Below, piece by piece: positions 18,204 through 27,411 of a stretch of 44,451 nt of DNA. The notes beneath the pieces are model-generated. The model saw only the letters and a program-made list of their open reading frames with translations. It made no database searches and had not been told where the DNA came from. How positions within the stretch are numbered: the first letter of the stretch is position 1; each line of letters begins with the position of its first letter. Source of the stretch: Polyangiaceae bacterium (GTDB lineage: Bacteria > Myxococcota_A > Polyangia > Polyangiales > Polyangiaceae); the NCBI GenBank assembly GCA_029941785.1, contig JAPYTK010000006.1:1-44451 (forward strand). Direction: 5' to 3'. Position numbers and translations under genes: made by a program.

Positions 18204-19247
18204 TTACTGGGCTTTCTGAGCATTCCAACGCTCAACAAGCTGATTCCAGTTGTCAATCTTCATTCCAAGGTTCAACCCCATGCCCGACAAGATCTCTTTG
18301 ATCTCCTTGAGGGACTTGCGGCCAAAGTTCTTCGTCTTGAGCATATCCTGCTCGCTACGCTGTACAAGCTCACCAATAAGCTGAATGTTGGCGTTCTGAA
18401 GGCAGTTCGCCGAGCGCACGCTGAGTTCCAACTCCTCGACCGAGCGGAAGAGGTTCTCGTTGAGCGGCTCCTCTTCTTCGCCGGGCATCGGGTAGGCCTC
18501 TTCGATCTCCTCGAAGTTGATCCAGATGTTGAGCTGCTCCTTGATGATCTTGGCGGCGAAGGCCACCGCATCAGCCGGCGCGACGGAACCGTCGGTCCAG
18601 ACCTCGAGCGAGAGCTTGTCGTAGTCAGTGATCTGACCGACGCGCGCGTTGGTCACCTGATAGTTGACCTTGCGGATCGGCGAGAAGAGCGCGTCGACAG
18701 GAATGCTACCTAGCGCCATGGTCGGGGTTTTGTTCCGCTCCGCGGTGACATAACCGCGACTCACACCAACGTTGAGTTCGGCGGCAAAGGGGCCCTTCTT
18801 GTCGAGCACCGCGATGAGATGATCGGGGTTGAGTACCTGAAGGCCATCCACCAGCTGGATGTCTCCCGCGAGGACCGGTCCCGGACCTTCCTTCTGGACG
18901 CGGACGGTGTAGTTCTTGGCCGTCTCGGCCTTGAACACCACCTCTTTCAGGTTGAGTACGACGTCCGACACATCTTCGACAACGTCGGGCACAGTCGTAA
19001 ACTCGTGAAGCGCACCCTCGATGCGAACCGTAGTCACGGCAGCACCCTGAAGCGAGGAGAGCAGCACGCGACGCAGCGAGTTGCCAATCGTCGTACCAAA
19101 ACCGCGCTCGAGCGGCTCGCAGACGAACTTCGCATACGAGCCCGTCGCGCTGTCCTGGTCAATGTTCACACCGCGCGGGCGGATGAGCTCACGCCAGTTG
19201 CGGGCAACGAAGTTGGGATCGTTTTGTGGAATCATCTCTTCTGACAT
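18204..19247 (-). CDS. rpoA: RNA polymerase alpha subunit
   Basis: A 347-residue alpha subunit from the ATG at 19247 ([18 protein letters not shown]), with AGGA six nt upstream. The N-terminal assembly domain has [18 protein letters not shown], used for dimerisation and binding of beta and beta'. The C-terminal domain, with [16 protein letters not shown] and [16 protein letters not shown], binds UP elements and activators. Length is normal for the family (about 330-350). Position between rpsD and rplQ is the classical alpha-operon order. The 234-bp leader is unusually long and structured. Confidence 0.97.
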   Translation of the reverse strand: MSEEMIPQNDPNFVARNWRELIRPRGVNIDQDSATGSYAKFVCEPLERGFGTTIGNSLRRVLLSSLQGAAVTTVRIEGALHEFTTVPDVVEDVSDVVLNLKEVVFKAETAKNYTVRVQKEGPGPVLAGDIQLVDGLQVLNPDHLIAVLDKKGPFAAELNVGVSRGYVTAERNKTPTMALGSIPVDALFSPIRKVNYQVTNARVGQITDYDKLSLEVWTDGSVAPADAVAFAAKIIKEQLNIWINFEEIEEAYPMPGEEEEPLNENLFRSVEELELSVRSANCLQNANIQLIGELVQRSEQDMLKTKNFGRKSLKEIKEILSGMGLNLGMKIDNWNQLVERWNAQKAQ

Positions 19248-19481
19248 TTTTTTCCTACTGCCCGCGTGGGGTCTGTTCATCCCCTTTGGGATGGATTTTG
19301 CGCGAAGATCACGTGATTCTCGCCGCACTCAGCTACAAATCACCGTCTCCTGCCCGCACTTCACACTGCTGTAGACCTACAAGAGGCCGGTTTCGAAGAA
19401 AGTGAATCCCCGAGGGGTCACTTTTCGCGCTCGAATGACCGCTCCCATACTCCGGAGAGCAAGGAACCGGCCAGCCGTCGA
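19248..19481 (-). promoter_or_regulatory. Structured rpsD-rpoA intergenic leader
   Basis: This is the only gap of more than 60 nt inside the ribosomal cluster. It contains, in transcription order, a stem with AAAGTGA/TCACTTT arms plus a GC core (19399-19424), a 10-bp palindrome ATCACGTGAT (19308-19317) and a hairpin CATCCC/GGGATG with a 4-nt loop (19278-19293) about 30 nt before the rpoA start. No open frame with a ribosome site was seen. It may hold an internal promoter, attenuator or RNA-processing site for rpoA-rplQ. Confidence 0.5.
19399..19424 (-). terminator. Stem-loop between rpsD and rpoA
   Basis: Arms AAAGTGA (19399-19405) and TCACTTT (19418-19424) enclose a second stem CCCC/GGGG, with an AT bulge and a 2-nt loop. 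On the minus strand the stem is followed by CTTCTTC rather than a U-run, so it may be a partial terminator, attenuator or RNase processing site. Confidence 0.45.
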
Positions 19482-20111
19482 TCAGCGCGAGTAATACTCG
19501 ACGACCAATTGCTCGTCGATTTCGGGCTCGTTGAGTTCGTCCCGAACCGGCGCGCTCGAAAGCGAACCGGCGAAATTTTCGCGGTCAATGTCGATCCAAC
19601 TCAGGACCGGACGTTTGTCTGCGCTAGCGATCGCGAGCTGAACGCGGACGAAGGTGCGAGCCTTCTCGACCAACTGGATCTTCTCGCCGACCTTCACGAC
19701 ATACGAAGGAATGTCGACGCGCTTGCCGTTGATCAGAACATGCCCATGGCGAAGAAGCTGGCGCGCATCGGTCCGCGAACCAGCGAAGCCCAAGCGATAC
19801 ACGACGTTGTCGAGACGACGCTCGAGCAAGGAGAGCATTTCCTCACCGGTACGACCCTTGCGACGGGAAGCCGCCGTGTAATACCCGCGAAACTGCTTCT
19901 CGAGCACGCCGTATACCCGACGCACCTTTTGCTTCTCGCGGAGCCGAATCGCATACTCGCTCAGCTTGATGCGGCCTTGGCCATGCTGACCCGGCGGGTA
20001 AGGCCGACGAGTAAAAGAACACTTTTCAGAATAGCAACGCTCGCCCTTGAGATAGAGCTTCATGCCCTCTCGACGACAGAGTTTGCAGACCGGTCCGATA
20101 TAACGAGCCAT
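19482..20111 (-). CDS. rpsD: 30S ribosomal protein S4 (zinc-binding form)
   Basis: A 209-residue S4, the normal length. N-terminal cysteines C9, C12, C26 and C31 make the zinc-binding form. The S4 RNA-binding domain includes RLDNVVYRLGFAGSRTDARQ and the HGHVLINGKRVDIPS segment. S4 nucleates assembly of the small subunit and in some bacteria represses its own operon. It starts 11 nt after rpsK and is followed by a long structured gap before rpoA. Confidence 0.97.
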   Translation of the reverse strand: MARYIGPVCKLCRREGMKLYLKGERCYSEKCSFTRRPYPPGQHGQGRIKLSEYAIRLREKQKVRRVYGVLEKQFRGYYTAASRRKGRTGEEMLSLLERRLDNVVYRLGFAGSRTDARQLLRHGHVLINGKRVDIPSYVVKVGEKIQLVEKARTFVRVQLAIASADKRPVLSWIDIDRENFAGSLSSAPVRDELNEPEIDEQLVVEYYSR

Positions 20112-20122
20112 CTTTCAAATCC

Positions 20123-20512
20123 TCAAACGCGGCGACGCTTAGGCGGCCGACAACCATTGTGGGGAATAGGGGTAACGTCACGAATCAGAGTGACTCGCAA
20201 TCCTACGGACTGCAGGGCACGCAGCGCACTCTCGCGCCCCGCGCCGGGGCCCTTCACGAACACCGCCAAGGTGCGCATGCCGTGGTCTTGGGCAGCTCGC
20301 GCCGCCTGCTCGGCAGCGACCTGAGCCGCGAACGGGGTCGATTTGCGCGAACCCTTGAATCCGCGCGCACCAGACGAGCACTGAGAAATCGTATTCCCCT
20401 TTGTGTCCGTAATGGTGATCATCGTGTTGTTGAACGTCGAGTGAATATGGGCGATTCCCGCCGCGATATTCTTCTTGACGCGCTTCTTGCCTTTGCCTTT
20501 TGAGGTAGCCAT
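20123..20512 (-). CDS. rpsK: 30S ribosomal protein S11
   Basis: A 129-residue S11 with the conserved [19 protein letters not shown] segment, [15 protein letters not shown] and the basic C-terminus ending [12 protein letters not shown]. It lies on the platform of the 30S subunit near the mRNA exit. It begins 6 nt after the rpsM stop and has the usual alpha-operon position. Confidence 0.97.
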   Translation of the reverse strand: MATSKGKGKKRVKKNIAAGIAHIHSTFNNTMITITDTKGNTISQCSSGARGFKGSRKSTPFAAQVAAEQAARAAQDHGMRTLAVFVKGPGAGRESALRALQSVGLRVTLIRDVTPIPHNGCRPPKRRRV

Positions 20513-20518
20513 GTGTCC

Positions 20519-20890
20519 TTATCCTCGCTTACGCTGAACCATACGCTTCCGCGGTCCCTTGCGGGTGCGGGCGTTCGTGTGAGTGCGCTGCCCGCGAGCT
20601 GGCAGACCACGTCGATGTCGTAGACCGCGGTAACAACCGAGGTCCATCAGGCGCTTGATGCTCATCTGAATCTCGCGGCGAAGATCACCCTCGACGCGGT
20701 AATCACTCTCGAGGATGTCGCGAATCTTCTTCACTTCACCGTCGGTGAGATCGTCCACCTTGGTCGCCGGGTCGAGCTTCGCCTTGGCGCAAATCGCCTC
20801 AGCGGTAGTCCGTCCCACGCCATAGATATATGGAAGGGCGTAAACAATGTGCTTCCTACGCGGAAGGTCAACTCCTGAAATTCGTGCCAT
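20519..20890 (-). CDS. rpsM: 30S ribosomal protein S13
   Basis: A 123-residue S13 starting [19 protein letters not shown], with the helix-two-turn-helix region [14 protein letters not shown] and the C-terminal motif [19 protein letters not shown], which contacts tRNA. It sits at the head of the 30S subunit. It begins 3 nt after rpmJ. Confidence 0.97.
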   Translation of the reverse strand: MARISGVDLPRRKHIVYALPYIYGVGRTTAEAICAKAKLDPATKVDDLTDGEVKKIRDILESDYRVEGDLRREIQMSIKRLMDLGCYRGLRHRRGLPARGQRTHTNARTRKGPRKRMVQRKRG

Positions 20891-20893
20891 GGC

Positions 20894-21010
20894 TCAGCTT
20901 CCTTGCCGCTGCTTGTGACGAGGGTTGTCGCAAATGACTCGGACCACGCCGCGGCGGCGGATCACTTTGCACTTGTCACAGATTTTTTTGACGCTTGGTC
21001 GGACCTTCAT
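20894..21010 (-). CDS. rpmJ: 50S ribosomal protein L36 (zinc-binding form)
   Basis: A 38-residue protein from the ATG at 21010 to the TGA at 20896-20894: it begins [20 protein letters not shown] and ends [10 protein letters not shown]. Ligands C11, C14, C27 and H32 make it the zinc-containing type. It sits 27 nt after adk and 3 nt before rpsM. Neither infA nor map lies between adk and this gene. Confidence 0.96.
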   Translation of the reverse strand: MKVRPSVKKICDKCKVIRRRGVVRVICDNPRHKQRQGS

Positions 21011-21037
21011 GATGCCTCTGATTCTGGGCTGGGGTAC

Positions 21038-21664
21038 TTACACCGAGAGAGCGCTCAACATGCGCTCCGTTACTTCTGCTGGCTTGCCGACGCCGTTCAC
21101 TCGGCGAAGAAGCTGAATATTTTCGTAGAATGGAAGAAGCGCGGCCGTCATGGTCTCATACGCTTCGAGGCGCCTGCCCACGGCCTCAGGTCGGTCGTCG
21201 TCTCGATGAACGAGCTGAGCCTCCGCGGGCGGCGGATTATAGACAAGATGGTAAATCTGTCCAGTCGCTTTGTCAGTCCGACGGTTAACTAACCGTTCTT
21301 CAAGTAGTTCACGAGGGACATCGAGCTGTATGACAGCCTCGATCGGTGTCTTTCGCTCGCCCAAGATGCGGGCCAGGCCCTCGGCCTGTGGCACCGTCCG
21401 AGGGAAGCCGTCGAGAAGAAAACCACCCGCGCAATCGTCGTTGGCCACCCGTTGCTCGATGAGCCCGATGACCGTTTCGTCCGGCAGCAAACCACCGGAG
21501 GCCATCAGATCCACCCAGCCTTGCTCGAGGTTCCCGGCCGTTTTGGCGGCGCGAAGCATATCGCCGGTCGACAAATGCGGAACACCTCCCAAGTGCTCAC
21601 AGACCGCTTTGGCCTGCGTGCCCTTGCCCGATCCGGGCGGTCCAACGAGTACGACAATCGCCAT
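21038..21664 (-). CDS. adk: Adenylate kinase
   Basis: A 208-residue adenylate kinase that interconverts AMP plus ATP with 2 ADP. The P-loop is GPPGSGKGTQ (8-17), the AMP-binding part has STGDMLR, and the DGFPRT motif is present. The lid starts with NRRTDKATGQIYH and lacks the four cysteines of zinc-lid forms. Located 9 nt after secY, as in many spc operons. Confidence 0.97.
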   Translation of the reverse strand: MAIVVLVGPPGSGKGTQAKAVCEHLGGVPHLSTGDMLRAAKTAGNLEQGWVDLMASGGLLPDETVIGLIEQRVANDDCAGGFLLDGFPRTVPQAEGLARILGERKTPIEAVIQLDVPRELLEERLVNRRTDKATGQIYHLVYNPPPAEAQLVHRDDDRPEAVGRRLEAYETMTAALLPFYENIQLLRRVNGVGKPAEVTERMLSALSV

Positions 21665-21673
21665 GGTCGTCCC

Positions 21674-23005
21674 TCAGCCCGTCTGGGGCACCCGACGCCC
21701 GCGCACGCGACTGCCACCGGGTCCCGTGAGACCTTCGTAACTTCGCTTGATGAGATGACCTTCTATTTGCTGGACGGTGTCCAGCGCGACGCCGACAACG
21801 ATCATGACCGTGGTGCCACCAAAGGTGATGGGCACGCGAATCGCCGTACCAATCATCGCCGGAACCACGCAGATGAACGCCACGTAGGTCGCACCAACAG
21901 CGGTGATCCGCTGCATCACGTGGTCGATGAATTCAGCCGTCTGCTTGCCCGGTCGCAAGCCTGGGATATTGGCCTGCTGCTTCTTCAGATTCTCGGCCAC
22001 ATCGACCGGTTGAAACACGACGTTGGTGTAGAAGAAGCAGAAGAAGAGGATCAGGATGGCAAAGCCGGTGTTGAACACCCAGCCGCCCTGGTTGATGATC
22101 GACTGAAGGCCGTCCATGCCAGGCACGTCCATGCTCGCCAAGGTGGCGGGAAACATCAGCAGCGACGACGCGAAGATGGGCGGGATAACCCCCGCGGTGT
22201 TCACCTTCAAAGGCAAGTGCGCGCTCTGTCCGCCATAGACACGCCGGCCGACTTGGCGTCGCGAGTACACGATCGGAATGAGGCGGCGTCCGTTCTCGAA
22301 GAAAGCGCACACCCCAACACTCACCACGAACACAGCCACCACAGTGGCCATGGTCAGGGGTCGGGGATCACTCTGATTGGCGCGGAAGTAATCCACCACG
22401 GCACCCGGTGCACCCGAGATGATGCTAGCCATGATCAGCAAGGAAATGCCGTTGCCAATGCCCCGCTCGGTGATTTGCTCGCCGAGCCACATCAGGAACG
22501 CGGTTCCGGTGGTGAGCGTAAGGACCGTCATCAGCTCGAAGCCCAGTCCGGGCTGGTTGACGATGCCCGCGCCGGCCTCGCCGGCAGACAAGCTCTCGAT
22601 AAACTTGGCGATGCCGAAGCCTTGAAAAGCGCTCAACGCGATCGTGCCGTAACGGGTGTACTGCTCGATCTTCCGCCGACCGCTCTCGCCTTCCTTCTTC
22701 AACTCTTCGATGGGCTGATAGACCATGCCCATCAGCTGCAAAATAATCGATGCCGAAATGTAGGGCATGATGCCCAAGGCGAAGATCGAGAGGTTCTCGA
22801 GAGCTCCCCCCGAGAACATGTTGAAGAAGCCCAGCAAGTTGCCCGACTGCGAAGCCACGAACTGACGCATGGCGTTGCGGTCAACACCAGGCGTCGTCAC
22901 AAACACCCCAACGCGATACACCGCGAGCATACCCATGGTGAAGAAGATGCGGCGACGCAGCTCCGGCACCTTGTGCCAATTGGCGAGATTCGCGAGAGTC
23001 GTCAT
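21674..23005 (-). CDS. secY: Protein translocase subunit SecY
   Basis: A 443-residue polytopic membrane protein with the ten-helix SecY layout. The N-terminus reads MTTLANLANWHKVPELRRRI; the plug and helix-2 region has NLSIFALGIMPYISASIILQ, and the cytoplasmic loop SRRQVGRRVYGGQSAHLPLK is the typical SecA/ribosome-binding basic loop. It forms the inner-membrane channel with SecE and SecG. Located between rplO and adk. Confidence 0.97.
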   Translation of the reverse strand: MTTLANLANWHKVPELRRRIFFTMGMLAVYRVGVFVTTPGVDRNAMRQFVASQSGNLLGFFNMFSGGALENLSIFALGIMPYISASIILQLMGMVYQPIEELKKEGESGRRKIEQYTRYGTIALSAFQGFGIAKFIESLSAGEAGAGIVNQPGLGFELMTVLTLTTGTAFLMWLGEQITERGIGNGISLLIMASIISGAPGAVVDYFRANQSDPRPLTMATVVAVFVVSVGVCAFFENGRRLIPIVYSRRQVGRRVYGGQSAHLPLKVNTAGVIPPIFASSLLMFPATLASMDVPGMDGLQSIINQGGWVFNTGFAILILFFCFFYTNVVFQPVDVAENLKKQQANIPGLRPGKQTAEFIDHVMQRITAVGATYVAFICVVPAMIGTAIRVPITFGGTTVMIVVGVALDTVQQIEGHLIKRSYEGLTGPGGSRVRGRRVPQTG

Positions 23006-23021
23006 GGTTCAGACTTCGTAT

Positions 23022-23504
23022 CTAGTCGGTCTCGGCCGCCTCAACCTTGGGGAGCCGACGAGCGACGGTCTCCACGGTGCCGCCAGCCTTCTCGATCTTG
23101 CTCGCAGCGCCAGACGAGAAGGCATGAGCCTTCACGGTGAGCTTCTTGCTGAGATCGCCATTGCCTAGAATCTTGAGCAGGTCGAACGTGCCCTTGATGA
23201 GACGACGCTCCTGAAGCAACGCGATGGTCACCTCGGTGCCATCATCGAAGACGTCGAGTTCACCAACGTTGACGTTGACGACGCGATTGCTGAACAGATT
23301 AGTGAAACCGCGCTTGGGTAAACGACGCATCAGGGGCATCTGACCACCCTCGAAGTAGCGACGTCCGCCAGATCCCGATCGGGAGTTCTGACCGTTCATA
23401 CCGCGCCCGGCCGTCTTGCCATTACCCGATCCGGGGCCACGACCCACGCGGTTCGCCGCGCGCTTCGCACCCTTCGGGGGCTTGAGTTTCGATAGAATCG
23501 ACAT
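23022..23504 (-). CDS. rplO: 50S ribosomal protein L15
   Basis: A 160-residue L15. The N-terminal extended arm has the conserved RVGRGPGSGNGKTAGRG and GRRYFEGGQMPLMRRLPKRG segments; the globular part follows with LIKGTFDLLKILGNGDL. The length is slightly above the usual 145-150 residues. Located between rpmD and secY, its classical place. Confidence 0.96.
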   Translation of the reverse strand: MSILSKLKPPKGAKRAANRVGRGPGSGNGKTAGRGMNGQNSRSGSGGRRYFEGGQMPLMRRLPKRGFTNLFSNRVVNVNVGELDVFDDGTEVTIALLQERRLIKGTFDLLKILGNGDLSKKLTVKAHAFSSGAASKIEKAGGTVETVARRLPKVEAAETD

Positions 23505-23520
23505 AACTATTCCTCACGCC

Positions 23521-23709
23521 TCAGGCGTCGATCTCCTCGACCGACACCAAATGGATGACCTTCTTGACCATGCCGCGAAAGGACGGCGTGTTGTCGACAG
23601 TGGCCGTGTGACCGATACGGCGTAGACCGAGACCGTGCAGTACCGCGCGGGTGGTCCGCGGGTGGCCGATCTGGCTGCGCGTCTGTCTGACGAAGAGCTT
23701 CTTTTTCAT
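23521..23709 (-). CDS. rpmD: 50S ribosomal protein L30
   Basis: A 62-residue L30, the normal bacterial length, starting [20 protein letters not shown]. Its ATG overlaps the rpsE stop by 4 nt (ATGA), so translation is coupled. The next gene, rplO, starts 16 nt downstream. Confidence 0.95.
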   Translation of the reverse strand: MKKKLFVRQTRSQIGHPRTTRAVLHGLGLRRIGHTATVDNTPSFRGMVKKVIHLVSVEEIDA

Positions 23710-24455
23710 GATTCACCACCTTCGGTCGTCGCGGCAGCCTTGGGCGCCTCGGGAGCAGCGGCAGCGGCCTCGGGAGCAGCAGCGGCCTCGGGGGGAGCAG
23801 CCTTGGGCGCCTCGGGAGCAGCAGCCTTGGGCGCCTCGGGAGCAGCAGCCTTGGGCGCCTCGGGAGCAGCGGCAGCGGCCTCGGGAGCAGCGGCAGCGGC
23901 CTTGGGCGCCTCGGGCAACTTCATCTGCCGGCGCTGGACCTTGGCCCGCGATTGATGGTCGATCCGATCCATAGAGATTTCCCGCTTCTTCGCGAACGCC
24001 GCCGGCGGGCGCAGGCCCTGAAGAGCGTTCACCGTCGCGGTGACGATGTTTTGTTTGTTGCTCGAGCCGAGCGACTTGGTGAGCACATCGTGGATCCCCG
24101 CAGAAGAGACGACCGCACGAACCGGCCCGCCAGCGATAACGCCAGTACCCGGACCGGCAGGCTTGAGCAGAACTCGTCCTGCGCCGGCACGACCAACGAT
24201 CTCGTGCGGAATGGTCACCCCATCAAGGGGCACCTTGAACATATTCTTGCGCGCGCGGTCATTGCCCTTGCGAATGGCTTCCGGGACCTCGTTGGCCTTA
24301 CCGAGGCCAACGCCGACATGACCGGCTTCATCACCCACGACGACGAGCGCCGAAAAGCTGAAGCGGCGGCCGCCTTTGACCACCTTGGAGACGCGGTTGA
24401 TGTAGATGACGCGCTCCTTCAAGCGCTCTTCGTCAATAGGATAATTCAGAGACAT
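23706..24455 (-). CDS. rpsE: 30S ribosomal protein S5 with Ala/Pro/Glu-rich tail
   Basis: A 249-residue protein. Residues about 10-175 are a full S5, with [33 protein letters not shown] and the C-terminal domain motif [19 protein letters not shown]. The last 70 or so residues (from about position 183) are a low-complexity Ala/Pro/Glu/Lys tail with APEAPKAA units, encoded by 24-bp repeats. Normal S5 is about 165-170 residues. The tail could extend from the ribosome surface near the mRNA entry site. Confidence 0.95.
   Translation of the reverse strand: MSLNYPIDEERLKERVIYINRVSKVVKGGRRFSFSALVVVGDEAGHVGVGLGKANEVPEAIRKGNDRARKNMFKVPLDGVTIPHEIVGRAGAGRVLLKPAGPGTGVIAGGPVRAVVSSAGIHDVLTKSLGSSNKQNIVTATVNALQGLRPPAAFAKKREISMDRIDHQSRAKVQRRQMKLPEAPKAAAAAPEAAAAAPEAPKAAAPEAPKAAAPEAPKAAPPEAAAAPEAAAAAPEAPKAAATTEGGES
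23733..23915. repeat. 24-bp tandem repeats and low-complexity DNA in rpsE tail
   Basis: Three contiguous near-identical 24-bp units start at 23802, 23826 and 23850, each encoding APEAPKAA on the minus strand; degenerate GCAGCGGCC-type copies flank them on both sides. All units are multiples of three, so expansion or loss keeps the frame. Confidence 0.85.
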
Positions 24456-24487
24456 AATGTGTACCTAGCTGGGAGCCTTAAACCCCG

Positions 24488-24844
24488 TCAAAAGTCGAGG
24501 CCTGCCCCGCGTGCCGCGTCGGCGAGAGCCTTGATGCGGCCGTGATACAGGTAGCCGTTGCGGTCGAAAACGACCTTGGTGATGTTCTGTGTCTTGCACC
24601 GTTCGGCAATGAGCGCGCCCACCTTCTGGGCTGCATCGCTCTTGTTGCCATCGGTTTGCCCAGCGAGGTCTTTCGCCATCGTCGACGCGCTCGCGAGCGT
24701 TTTGCCGGTCACGTCGTCGATGACCTGCGCATAGATGTGCTTGGCCGAGCGAAAAACCGTCATCCGCGGGCGCTCGGTGGTCCCGGTGGTCTTTTTACGA
24801 ATGCGGAACTTGCGCTTCTGCTTACCTGTGAGTTTCTTCGCCAT
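24488..24844 (-). CDS. rplR: 50S ribosomal protein L18
   Basis: A 118-residue L18, which binds 5S rRNA in the central protuberance. It has [20 protein letters not shown] and the family's C-terminal signature [20 protein letters not shown]. Length is normal. It lies 17 nt after rplF and 32 nt before rpsE. Confidence 0.97.
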   Translation of the reverse strand: MAKKLTGKQKRKFRIRKKTTGTTERPRMTVFRSAKHIYAQVIDDVTGKTLASASTMAKDLAGQTDGNKSDAAQKVGALIAERCKTQNITKVVFDRNGYLYHGRIKALADAARGAGLDF

Positions 24845-24861
24845 GTTCTTGTCCTCAGCGA

Positions 24862-25431
24862 TTAAGCGCTGCCAGCCTTGCCGGCCTTGGCACGCACGTG
24901 CTCTCCCTGGTAACGAACACCTTTGCCGCCGTAGGGGCTGGGCGGTCGATAGCCGCGAATGGTCGCCGCCGCTTGGCCCACGACGCCCTTGTCGACACCT
25001 TGAATGATGATCTTCGTCCCCTTCGAGTCTTTCGGAATTTCGATACTCAGTCCAGCGGGAACCTTGAATTGAACAATATGCGACAAGCCTAGACTCAGGT
25101 GCAAGACCTGGCCTTTGAGTTCGCCTCGGTAACCGGTGCCCTGAAGCTCGAGCCGCTTCTCATAGCCCTCGGTCACTCCCGTGACCATCGTCCCGATGAG
25201 GGCTCGCATGAGGCCTTGAAGACGCGGGCCGTCGCTGCGAGTCGCCGTCGAGCTGACGAGGATCCGTTCACCCTCTTGCTTGACGATGACCTGAGCCGGA
25301 ATGGCGCGCCACAGCGAGCCCTTCGGGCCCTTGATTTCCACCTTGTCGGTGCCGATCGTTGCCGCGACACCCTTGGGAAGGATGACCGGTCGTTTGCCGA
25401 CCCGTGACGTGCGTGTTGCTATTTGCGACAT
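24862..25431 (-). CDS. rplF: 50S ribosomal protein L6
   Basis: An L6 of 189 residues from the ATG at 25431, giving [24 protein letters not shown] two codons earlier is possible, but the ATG forms a TGATG stop-start overlap with rpsH and has GAGGTG spaced correctly inside the rpsH end. The C-terminal signature [18 protein letters not shown] is present. L6 lies near the GTPase centre. Confidence 0.96.
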   Translation of the reverse strand: MSQIATRTSRVGKRPVILPKGVAATIGTDKVEIKGPKGSLWRAIPAQVIVKQEGERILVSSTATRSDGPRLQGLMRALIGTMVTGVTEGYEKRLELQGTGYRGELKGQVLHLSLGLSHIVQFKVPAGLSIEIPKDSKGTKIIIQGVDKGVVGQAAATIRGYRPPSPYGGKGVRYQGEHVRAKAGKAGSA

Positions 25432-25826
25432 CACCACACCTCACAGAGGATTTCGCCGCCTACTTTGCGACGACGGGCTTCGCCATCACTCATCAAACCG
25501 TTCGACGTACTGAGGATCGAGACACCGAGCCCCGAGTACACGAAGGGAATTTTGTCGTGGCGCACGTAAACGCGACGGCCAGGCTTCGACACGCGCCGAA
25601 TACCATCGATGGCACTCGTTCGGTCGCCACCGTACTTCAACACGATGGTCAGGTTCTTCCGCCCAGCCTCTTCGGTCGCGCTCACATCGGAGATGAAACC
25701 CTCACGTTTGAGGATCTCCGCCAAGCGCAACTTCAGTCGACTAGCCGGAACCAGAGTCGTGCGGTGCCTTGCCTTCATGGCATTGCGGATCCGCGCCAAC
25801 ATATCGGAAATGGGATCGCTCAACAT
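25431..25826 (-). CDS. rpsH: 30S ribosomal protein S8
   Basis: A 131-residue S8 beginning MLSDPISDMLARIRNAMKAR and containing the C-terminal STSNGLMSDGEARRRKVGGE signature. It binds 16S rRNA in the central domain. The stop overlaps the rplF start in TGATG. Confidence 0.97.
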   Translation of the reverse strand: MLSDPISDMLARIRNAMKARHRTTLVPASRLKLRLAEILKREGFISDVSATEEAGRKNLTIVLKYGGDRTSAIDGIRRVSKPGRRVYVRHDKIPFVYSGLGVSILSTSNGLMSDGEARRRKVGGEILCEVW

Positions 25827-25830
25827 ACCG

Positions 25831-26016
25831 TCACCAACTCGCTTTGATTACACCCGGCAATTCACCACGAAGGGCAAATGTGCGCAGACAGATTCGGCAA
25901 AGTTCGAAGTCGCGGTAGTAGCCGCGTGCGCGACCACATACCTTGCATCGGTTACGATGACGGGTGCTGAACTTCGGAGGCCGGTTCATTTTCGCGAAAG
26001 CTTGTGCTTTAGCCAT
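25831..26016 (-). CDS. rpsN: 30S ribosomal protein S14, type Z (zinc-binding)
   Basis: A 61-residue short S14 with zinc ligands C24, C27, C40 and C43 ([20 protein letters not shown]). This is the compact zinc type rather than the roughly 100-residue zinc-free type of E. coli. It lies 14 nt after rplE and 4 nt before rpsH. Confidence 0.96.
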   Translation of the reverse strand: MAKAQAFAKMNRPPKFSTRHRNRCKVCGRARGYYRDFELCRICLRTFALRGELPGVIKASW

Positions 26017-26030
26017 ATCTTATTGTTCTC

Positions 26031-26666
26031 CTAGCGACTTGCGCGTCCCTCGGACATTTTTCGGAAAGGCATGCCGAGACTACGAAGGAGCTCTCGCCCT
26101 TCGTCATTCGTCTTGGCACTTGTGACGAAACAAATATTAAGTCCGCGGGTTGCGTCGATATTGTCGTAGTCAATTTCGGGGAAAACGATTTGCTCTTTGA
26201 TCCCCATGGTGAAGTTACCCTGGCCGTCGAAACCCTTTGGGTTGATCCCCTTGAAGTCGCGAACGCGGGGCAACGCAATGCTGAAGAGCCGGTCAGCAAA
26301 CTCCCACATACGGCAGCTGCGTAGGGTCACTTTGACACCGATGGGCATACCTTCACGGAGCTTGAATCCGGCGATCGACTTGCGTGCGCGGCGGATGATC
26401 GGCTTCTGACCCGTGATGGCCGTCAACTCTGCGACCGCAGCGTCGATGATCTTGGGGTTTTGAACCGCTTCGCCCAAGCCCATGTTGACAACGATCTTCT
26501 TGAGGCGCGGGACCTCCATTTCGTTGCCGTACTTGAACTGCTCTTTCAGGGCAGCGCGAGCCTTGCCGCTGTACGTCGCCTGAAGGCGCGGCGTGTAATC
26601 TGCGCTGGGACGCTGCACAGCCTTTTCGCTTACCGCGACATCTTTGCTTTTATCTTTCCTGGCCAT
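26031..26666 (-). CDS. rplE: 50S ribosomal protein L5
   Basis: A 211-residue L5, longer than the usual 178-180 because of an N-terminal lysine-rich extension of about 25 residues before [19 protein letters not shown]. The core is complete: [30 protein letters not shown], and the [18 protein letters not shown] segment. L5 binds 5S rRNA and contacts the 30S head. Confidence 0.96.
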   Translation of the reverse strand: MARKDKSKDVAVSEKAVQRPSADYTPRLQATYSGKARAALKEQFKYGNEMEVPRLKKIVVNMGLGEAVQNPKIIDAAVAELTAITGQKPIIRRARKSIAGFKLREGMPIGVKVTLRSCRMWEFADRLFSIALPRVRDFKGINPKGFDGQGNFTMGIKEQIVFPEIDYDNIDATRGLNICFVTSAKTNDEGRELLRSLGMPFRKMSEGRASR

Positions 26667-26716
26667 TTTCTTATCGCCTCGAAATTCCTACCACCGCAAT
26701 CACAGTGTGCGGGCCG

Positions 26717-27043
26717 TCAGCCCTGCTTGAGTTCAGCTCCACCGACAGCCACCCGTCGCTTCGACTGTTTTCCGTCTTCCTCGGTGTAGCCGGCCTTGAC
26801 GCGCGTCGGCTTTCCGCTGTCCGCGTCGAGGGGCATCACGTTGGACATGTGGATGGACGCTTCTTTCTCGATGCGGCCACCTTCCACGTTCTGTTGATTG
26901 GGGCGAGTGTGACGCACCACCTTGTTCAAGCCTTCGACGATCACGCGCCCATCGTTGGAGAGAAGGCGCGAAATGCGTCCGGTTTTTCCGCGTTCACGAC
27001 CAGTGATGACCTGAACGAGATCGCCTACGTGCAAGCGCTGCAT
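26717..27043 (-). CDS. rplX: 50S ribosomal protein L24
   Basis: A 108-residue L24 with the N-terminal KOW motif HVGDLVQVITGRERGKTG and the VEGLNKVVRHTRPNQQ segment. It initiates 50S assembly. The ATG overlaps the rplN stop by one nt (TGATG). A 50-nt gap separates it from rplE. Confidence 0.96.
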   Translation of the reverse strand: MQRLHVGDLVQVITGRERGKTGRISRLLSNDGRVIVEGLNKVVRHTRPNQQNVEGGRIEKEASIHMSNVMPLDADSGKPTRVKAGYTEEDGKQSKRRVAVGGAELKQG

Positions 27044-27411
27044 CAGAGAACCTCCGGAGCCAAAGACACGATACGCATGAAACGACGGGCGCGAAGTTCA
27101 CGAGCGACTGGCCCGAAGATACGCGTGCCGATCGGCTCGTTTTCCTTGCTGATAAGGACGGCGCTGTTCCTGTCGAATTTGATGTAGCTGCCGTCGGCGC
27201 GACGCTGCTCTTGCTTCGTTCGGACGATCACCGCGCGAGCGATGTCGCCCTTTTTCACCTTGGTGTTCGGCATGCATTCTTTGACCGACACGACGACGAC
27301 GTCGCCGAGGCCAGCGTAACGGCGGCGCGAGCCCCCCAGCACCTTGATGCAACGGACGATCTTCGCGCCGGAGTTGTCGGCGACCTCGAGATCCGTTTGT
27401 ACCTGGATCAT
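27043..27411 (-). CDS. rplN: 50S ribosomal protein L14
   Basis: A 122-residue L14, the exact family length, starting [19 protein letters not shown] and containing the signature [20 protein letters not shown]. It contacts 16S rRNA in the intersubunit bridge. The start overlaps the rpsQ stop by 4 nt (ATGA). Confidence 0.97.
   Translation of the reverse strand: MIQVQTDLEVADNSGAKIVRCIKVLGGSRRRYAGLGDVVVVSVKECMPNTKVKKGDIARAVIVRTKQEQRRADGSYIKFDRNSAVLISKENEPIGTRIFGPVARELRARRFMRIVSLAPEVL

Noticed and set aside
21452-23140. A 562-codon plus-strand frame opposite adk/secY
   Set aside because: It lies antisense to clear adk and secY genes and encodes a His/Arg-rich product with no domain pattern.
23733-23915. 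Repeats in rpsE looking like a CRISPR or minisatellite
   Set aside because: The units are contiguous, lack spacers and are in frame with the S5 tail, so they are coding tandem repeats.
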